From contig CAWKPF010000003.1 in the NCBI GenBank assembly GCA_963851415.1, positions 1,302,001-1,366,000 on the forward strand: DNA of 64,000 bases, in the 5' to 3' direction. The notes under the pieces were generated by a model. That model was not told the DNA's origin. It did no database searches and saw only the letters and a list, made by a program, of their open reading frames with translations. Position numbers and translations under genes: made by a program. This document shows, one piece after another, positions 61,145 through 64,000 of the stretch. Source of the stretch: CAWKPF01 sp963851415. Its GTDB lineage: Bacteria > Acidobacteriota > Thermoanaerobaculia > Multivoradales > Multivoraceae. The first letter of the stretch is position 1. Each line of letters starts with the position of its first letter.

Positions 61145-62224
61145 TCAGCTGGGGCTGTAGTAGAGGAGGGCGCCGATGCCGCCCAGCTGCTCGAGCTTGC
61201 TCGCGGCCTCTCCCACCACGAACTCGATCTCTGCGCCGGCGAGCGTGGCATCGACGATCATCTGATCGAGCTCGTCGCTCTCGCTCGGGTACGGAATCAC
61301 GAGGCGCCGTACGTTGCCCGCGGAGAGCGCCTCTTTCACTCGCTGGTGCTCGAGGGCAGCTGCGCCACTCCGGTTGAAGCGAGAGACGAGATCTTCGACC
61401 ACAGACAGGTCGTGCTCGGGCTCGAAGCGATCGGCCAGGGCCTTGACCGTCTCGGCGATCTCGCTCTCGGGAGCCTTGAAGGGGATCGACTCGATCCCCA
61501 CCAGCCGTTCTCGCACGCTCGGGTGGAGAGCGTTCTTGAGTGCGTGCGCCTGCTTCTGGTTGCCCCCCAACACGATGCGCTCGAAGTCCGGATCGCCCAG
61601 CAGGGACTCGTTGACCGCGGTGGCGACCTCACGCACGAAGCGCTGTTCGTACTCCTCTTCCCGGCGGTAGCGCTTGTGGGTCTCGGCCTTGCGGCCCATG
61701 CGGCGAGCCAGGTCCTGCTCGGTGTCGATTTCGATCTCCTGGGTCGTTCGGGTGAGGTAGACCTCGAGCATGCGGACCTCGTCACCGGAGAGCAGGATGA
61801 CGAGGTACTTCTTGTACTGATCGAGATTGAACAGCAGGTGCTCGAGCTGAGGCAAGCCGTAGTACACCCGCGTCGGGACCACCACCGGCAGGTCGACCGC
61901 CAGGAAGTCTTCGTGGTCGGTGAACAGCACGACCGAGGGGCCGGTCGATCTGCGGTGACGCAGGTACTGCATCACCATTTCCTCGGTGTCCTGCCACTTT
62001 CTCTGCGTGTCTCGCCGCTTGAGCTTCTCCTGGTCGAGAGTCGCTTCGAGCTGTTTGGTCTCGTTCTCGAGCTCGATCAACCAGGCGGGACGGTCCTGCC
62101 GCTGGTTGTTCGGATTCGACGGATCGGTGTTGACGTAGGCCGTCAGGATCTTTCTGCCGTCTTCTTCATGGCTGGCGACGAAGTCGCGAAAGGACTCCAG
62201 GATCTCGTTGATTCTCGCCTTCAT
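61145..62224 (-). CDS. Bacterial eRF1-like protein (baeRF family)
   Basis: A 359-aa protein with the three-part layout of archaeo-eukaryotic release-factor homologues in bacteria: N-terminal alpha/beta domain (GRKILTAYVNTDPSNPNNQR), a middle RNase-H-like domain (VVLFTDHEDFLAVDLPVVVP, YLVILLSGDEVRMLEVYL, IVLGGNQKQAHALKNAL) and a C-terminal L7Ae-like domain (RVKEALSAGNVRRLVIPYPS, ASKLEQLGGIGALLYYS). The GGQ-type loop of true eRF1 is not obvious; GGNQ lies in the middle domain. These proteins are suspected to act on stalled ribosomes or peptidyl-tRNA, without proof for most families. Followed on the same strand by nothing for ~350 bp; preceded by the coiled-coil lipoprotein gene. Confidence 0.72.
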   Translation of the reverse strand: MKARINEILESFRDFVASHEEDGRKILTAYVNTDPSNPNNQRQDRPAWLIELENETKQLEATLDQEKLKRRDTQRKWQDTEEMVMQYLRHRRSTGPSVVLFTDHEDFLAVDLPVVVPTRVYYGLPQLEHLLFNLDQYKKYLVILLSGDEVRMLEVYLTRTTQEIEIDTEQDLARRMGRKAETHKRYRREEEYEQRFVREVATAVNESLLGDPDFERIVLGGNQKQAHALKNALHPSVRERLVGIESIPFKAPESEIAETVKALADRFEPEHDLSVVEDLVSRFNRSGAAALEHQRVKEALSAGNVRRLVIPYPSESDELDQMIVDATLAGAEIEFVVGEAASKLEQLGGIGALLYYSPS

Positions 62225-62383
62225 GGGGCTCTCCCGTGTCGGTGGGTGGGTGTCTCGAGAGGAGCACGAAGCAGCGTCATCTCGGTTTTCGATACCCCGG
62301 GCTCGGTGTGCAGCCCCGGAACCGCTCGGAACCTCGATTCAGGTCGAGCGTGTGCGGATTCTCGTCGGCAGCGACCGTCTTCC

Positions 62384-63109
62384 TCAGAGGTCGGTGAGCT
62401 CGTCCATGGCCCGTCCACTGGCGTCCCGAAGGTCGTGGTAGGCCGCGACGAAGCCATGCCAGAGCTCGGACCAGGCGTCCTCCCCGGCCTCCTCGATCTT
62501 GGCCAGCTCGGCCACGGCGGCCTCTTGCTTCTCCTCGAGAGCATCGACCAGGTGCTGCCACTCCTCACGCGCCGCGTCGTCGGCGGCGGCCAGCTGCTGC
62601 TGGGCCCATTCGAGCTCCTTCTCGCCCTCTTCGATCGCCGCTTTGGCCTCGGCGACGAATTCTTCCTTGGTGTCGGCGGCCAGAGCCATCGCGCGCTCTC
62701 CGCTGCGTTCGAGACCCTCGGTGGCTTCCTGTGCGATCTCCTTGGTGGACTCCCAGGCGTCGGCGCCCGCGTTCTCGAGAGCCTGGACTTCTCGTGCCGC
62801 AAGGTCGCTCGCGTCCTCGAGGCGGTCGGCCATGGCATTCCAGGCGGCAGCGGCTTCGGTGGCGGCCTCTTCCTCGAGCTCGGCGGCGCGTGCCCGCATC
62901 TCGGCGATCTGCTCGGCCGTCGCGTCGATGCTCTTCTTCATCTCCTCGACCGCGGCGTCCCTCTCGGCCCGCCAGGCCTCCTCGAGGTTCTCTTCCGCCT
63001 CGGCCAGGTTCTCGGTCGCTTCCCGGGCGCAGCCCGCCATGGTCAAGAGGGAGATCGTCAACAGCAAGACGATCGGTGTGAAACTCAAGGTCCTGAGACT
63101 GTGAGACAT
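62384..63109 (-). CDS. Coiled-coil lipoprotein, function unknown
   Basis: A 241-aa protein with a lipoprotein signal ending LLTMAGC (Cys as acylation site) and a mature part that is almost entirely Ala/Glu/Lys-rich helix (EATENLAEAEENLEEAWRAE, ATEAAAAWNAMADRLEDASD, KEEFVAEAKAAIEEGEKELE). No globular domain is visible. It resembles apolipoprotein-like or LEA-like surface helices only in composition. Directly upstream of, and in the same direction as, the baeRF gene. Confidence 0.75.
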   Translation of the reverse strand: MSHSLRTLSFTPIVLLLTISLLTMAGCAREATENLAEAEENLEEAWRAERDAAVEEMKKSIDATAEQIAEMRARAAELEEEAATEAAAAWNAMADRLEDASDLAAREVQALENAGADAWESTKEIAQEATEGLERSGERAMALAADTKEEFVAEAKAAIEEGEKELEWAQQQLAAADDAAREEWQHLVDALEEKQEAAVAELAKIEEAGEDAWSELWHGFVAAYHDLRDASGRAMDELTDL

Positions 63110-63360
63110 CGGTCATCCTCCTCGATCCGACTCCCGCGATATCGGTGCCGGACTTCTCTTCCTTTTCTTCGACTCTACTACTCCAGAATACACGCTGCAG
63201 CCCTGCGACTATCCGTTTCGCACGAAGGTGCGTTGGAGAGCGGATCTCCGGGCCGCCACGATGGACCATTTCGACGAGACATCGTCCGCCTTTCAGAAGG
63301 GATCGCCCTCGAATATTGTCCGGCAGGTGAAAGGGGTGCTGAAAGGTGAAAGGGGTGAAA
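63110..63360. other. Upstream region without a recognised gene
   Basis: Lies between the lipoprotein gene start and the G-rich repeat. Repeated aaaggggtg units begin near 63330. No coding frame is convincing. Confidence 0.4.
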
Positions 63361-63405
63361 GGGGTGCAGGGGTTTTCGGGGTGAAAGGGGTGCAGGGGCC
63401 TTCGG
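63361..63405 (+). repeat. G-rich repeat unit, second locus
   Basis: GGGGTGCAGGGGTTTTCGGG at 63361-63380 and GGGGTGCAGGGGCCTTCGG at 63387-63405, followed by aggaggaaagctcag. Same arrangement as at 59934-59990. Confidence 0.6.
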
Positions 63406-63454
63406 AGGAGGAAAGCTCAGACGTGCCGCGACGTGCCGAATAGCCCTGCACCGT

Positions 63455-63645
63455 CCCGATCCACTTTTCGCACGGTGAGCTTAGCGCACGGCCCGACGGG
63501 CTCGAGGAGGGTCTCGGAGAGCCCCGCTAGCCCCTCAGACCTCGGATCTGCCCGTCGGGTGCTGCGATGAACGGCCCCGGAGGAGCAGACGGAACCTCGA
63601 GGGGCCTCGACTCCTCGCCTCTGAATACAGCTCCGCCAGAGACCG
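63455..63645 (-). repeat. IS91-like 3' end inserted in a TetR gene
   Basis: On the minus strand, cggtctctggcggagctgta ... gtctgctcctccggggccgt ... ggggctctccgagaccctcc matches the 3' noncoding end at 49290-49482. It ends near cgaaaagtggatc, a degenerate terminus. No transposase coding sequence remains. Confidence 0.6.
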
Positions 63646-63851
63646 ATCCGCATGTCGGTCACGCGCGTCGCGTGATAGCCCCTCTCTTCGAGCATCCTGG
63701 CCGTCGCGATCACGAGGCGCTCGCGGGTGCGCTCGCCCTTCTGCTTCGGCGGTGCCTCCCGGAGCCGGGTCTCGAGGAACTCGCCGAACGAGAGAGACGA
63801 ACTCGGCGGGCGGTGCTGTTCCGGCTGCGGGAATGGGGCGGGTCGGTTCAA
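63646..63851 (-). pseudogene. TetR-family regulator, cut after the DNA-binding helix
   Basis: From a TTG at 63851 the minus strand encodes SFGEFLETRLREAPPKQKGE, RTRERLVIATARMLEERGYH and ATRVTDMR, the N-terminal TetR helix-turn-helix up to the recognition region. At 63645 the IS91-like 3' end begins, and the whole ligand-binding domain is missing. The continued ORF to 63417 is chimeric. Confidence 0.72.
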
Positions 63852-64000
63852 GGAGCTTCGAGTCGGTCAAAGAAATGAATCCGAGTTCATTCTCAATTCA
63901 AGGATCGACTCGGCCCCGTGTCCACCCCCGAGGTTCGCACTCTTGACAGAGAGGGCGGCCGATTCGTGGAAGAGCCCTCGGGACGGCCGAGATGGCGGAC

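Noticed and set aside
61782..63349. Continuous 755-codon plus-strand frame from 61082 through the baeRF and lipoprotein genes
   Set aside because: Low-complexity Leu/Gly/Arg text antisense to two genes with proper starts and recognisable features.

Overview
The window is GC-rich chromosomal DNA, most likely from an uncultured member of the Acidobacteriota close to Thermoanaerobaculia. This is inferred from gene content, not from a marker gene. The clues are a Ser/Thr kinase fused to a PD40-type propeller, secreted proteins with IPTL-CTERM-like tails and FADGFE...W motifs, and two secreted proteins sharing a C-terminal domain with an 'FWFF...LDAC' core. No rRNA, convincing tRNA or CRISPR array was seen.

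Layout. 1-8.5 kb: IS91-like transposase remnants, a subtilisin-like protein with its coupled IPTL-CTERM companion, an SDR dehydrogenase, a solute-binding lipoprotein gene cut by an IS91-like fragment, and an 'FWFF' secreted protein beside a broken companion-type gene. 8.6-12.8 kb: IS21-type and IS256-type elements and an IS3 relic. 13-17.5 kb: two small membrane-protein genes (one frameshifted), a large Ser/Thr kinase and an RHH/RelE toxin-antitoxin pair. 17.5-24.1 kb: more IS91-like pieces, a second subtilisin/companion pair, a clean IS481 insertion with a 6-bp target duplication, and an AbrB/Doc toxin-antitoxin pair with a palindromic operator. 24.2-34.3 kb: a CpxAR-like two-component system, a two-domain DUF1330-like secreted protein, a secreted haloalkane-dehalogenase-like hydrolase and an RND efflux pair. 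34.4-38.6 kb: a scrap yard of gene fragments (DUF1549, kinase, IS91-like). 38.7-49.9 kb: a possible sigma-54 promoter, a 1127-aa secreted protein, an FWFF protein, a sigma-54 activator, a broken DUF3604 gene, a Tat-exported multicopper oxidase and a KdgF-like cupin. 49.9-54.8 kb: a complete type I secretion-like operon. 54.9-64 kb: decaying prpD and HEAT-repeat genes, a third subtilisin-like gene with two tandem companions, a broken outer-membrane protein, a baeRF-type release-factor homologue, a coiled-coil lipoprotein and a TetR gene cut by an IS91-like end.

The strongest candidate for an undescribed system is the subtilisin-like protein/companion module at three loci. In each, a secreted S8-family protein is translationally coupled (overlapping or near-overlapping ORFs) to a small secreted protein with a C-terminal IPTL-like membrane or sorting tail. 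Two of the three S8 proteins have Gly where the catalytic Asp should be but keep His and Ser. Those same two genes carry CT-dinucleotide tracts directly after the start codon: (CT)10 in frame at the first locus, and (TC)5 out of frame at the third, where gain of one repeat unit would restore the frame. That pattern suggests phase-variable surface or secreted pseudo-proteases. The second theme is massive gene decay associated with an IS91/ISCR-like family whose many 5'-truncated copies share one 3' terminus.
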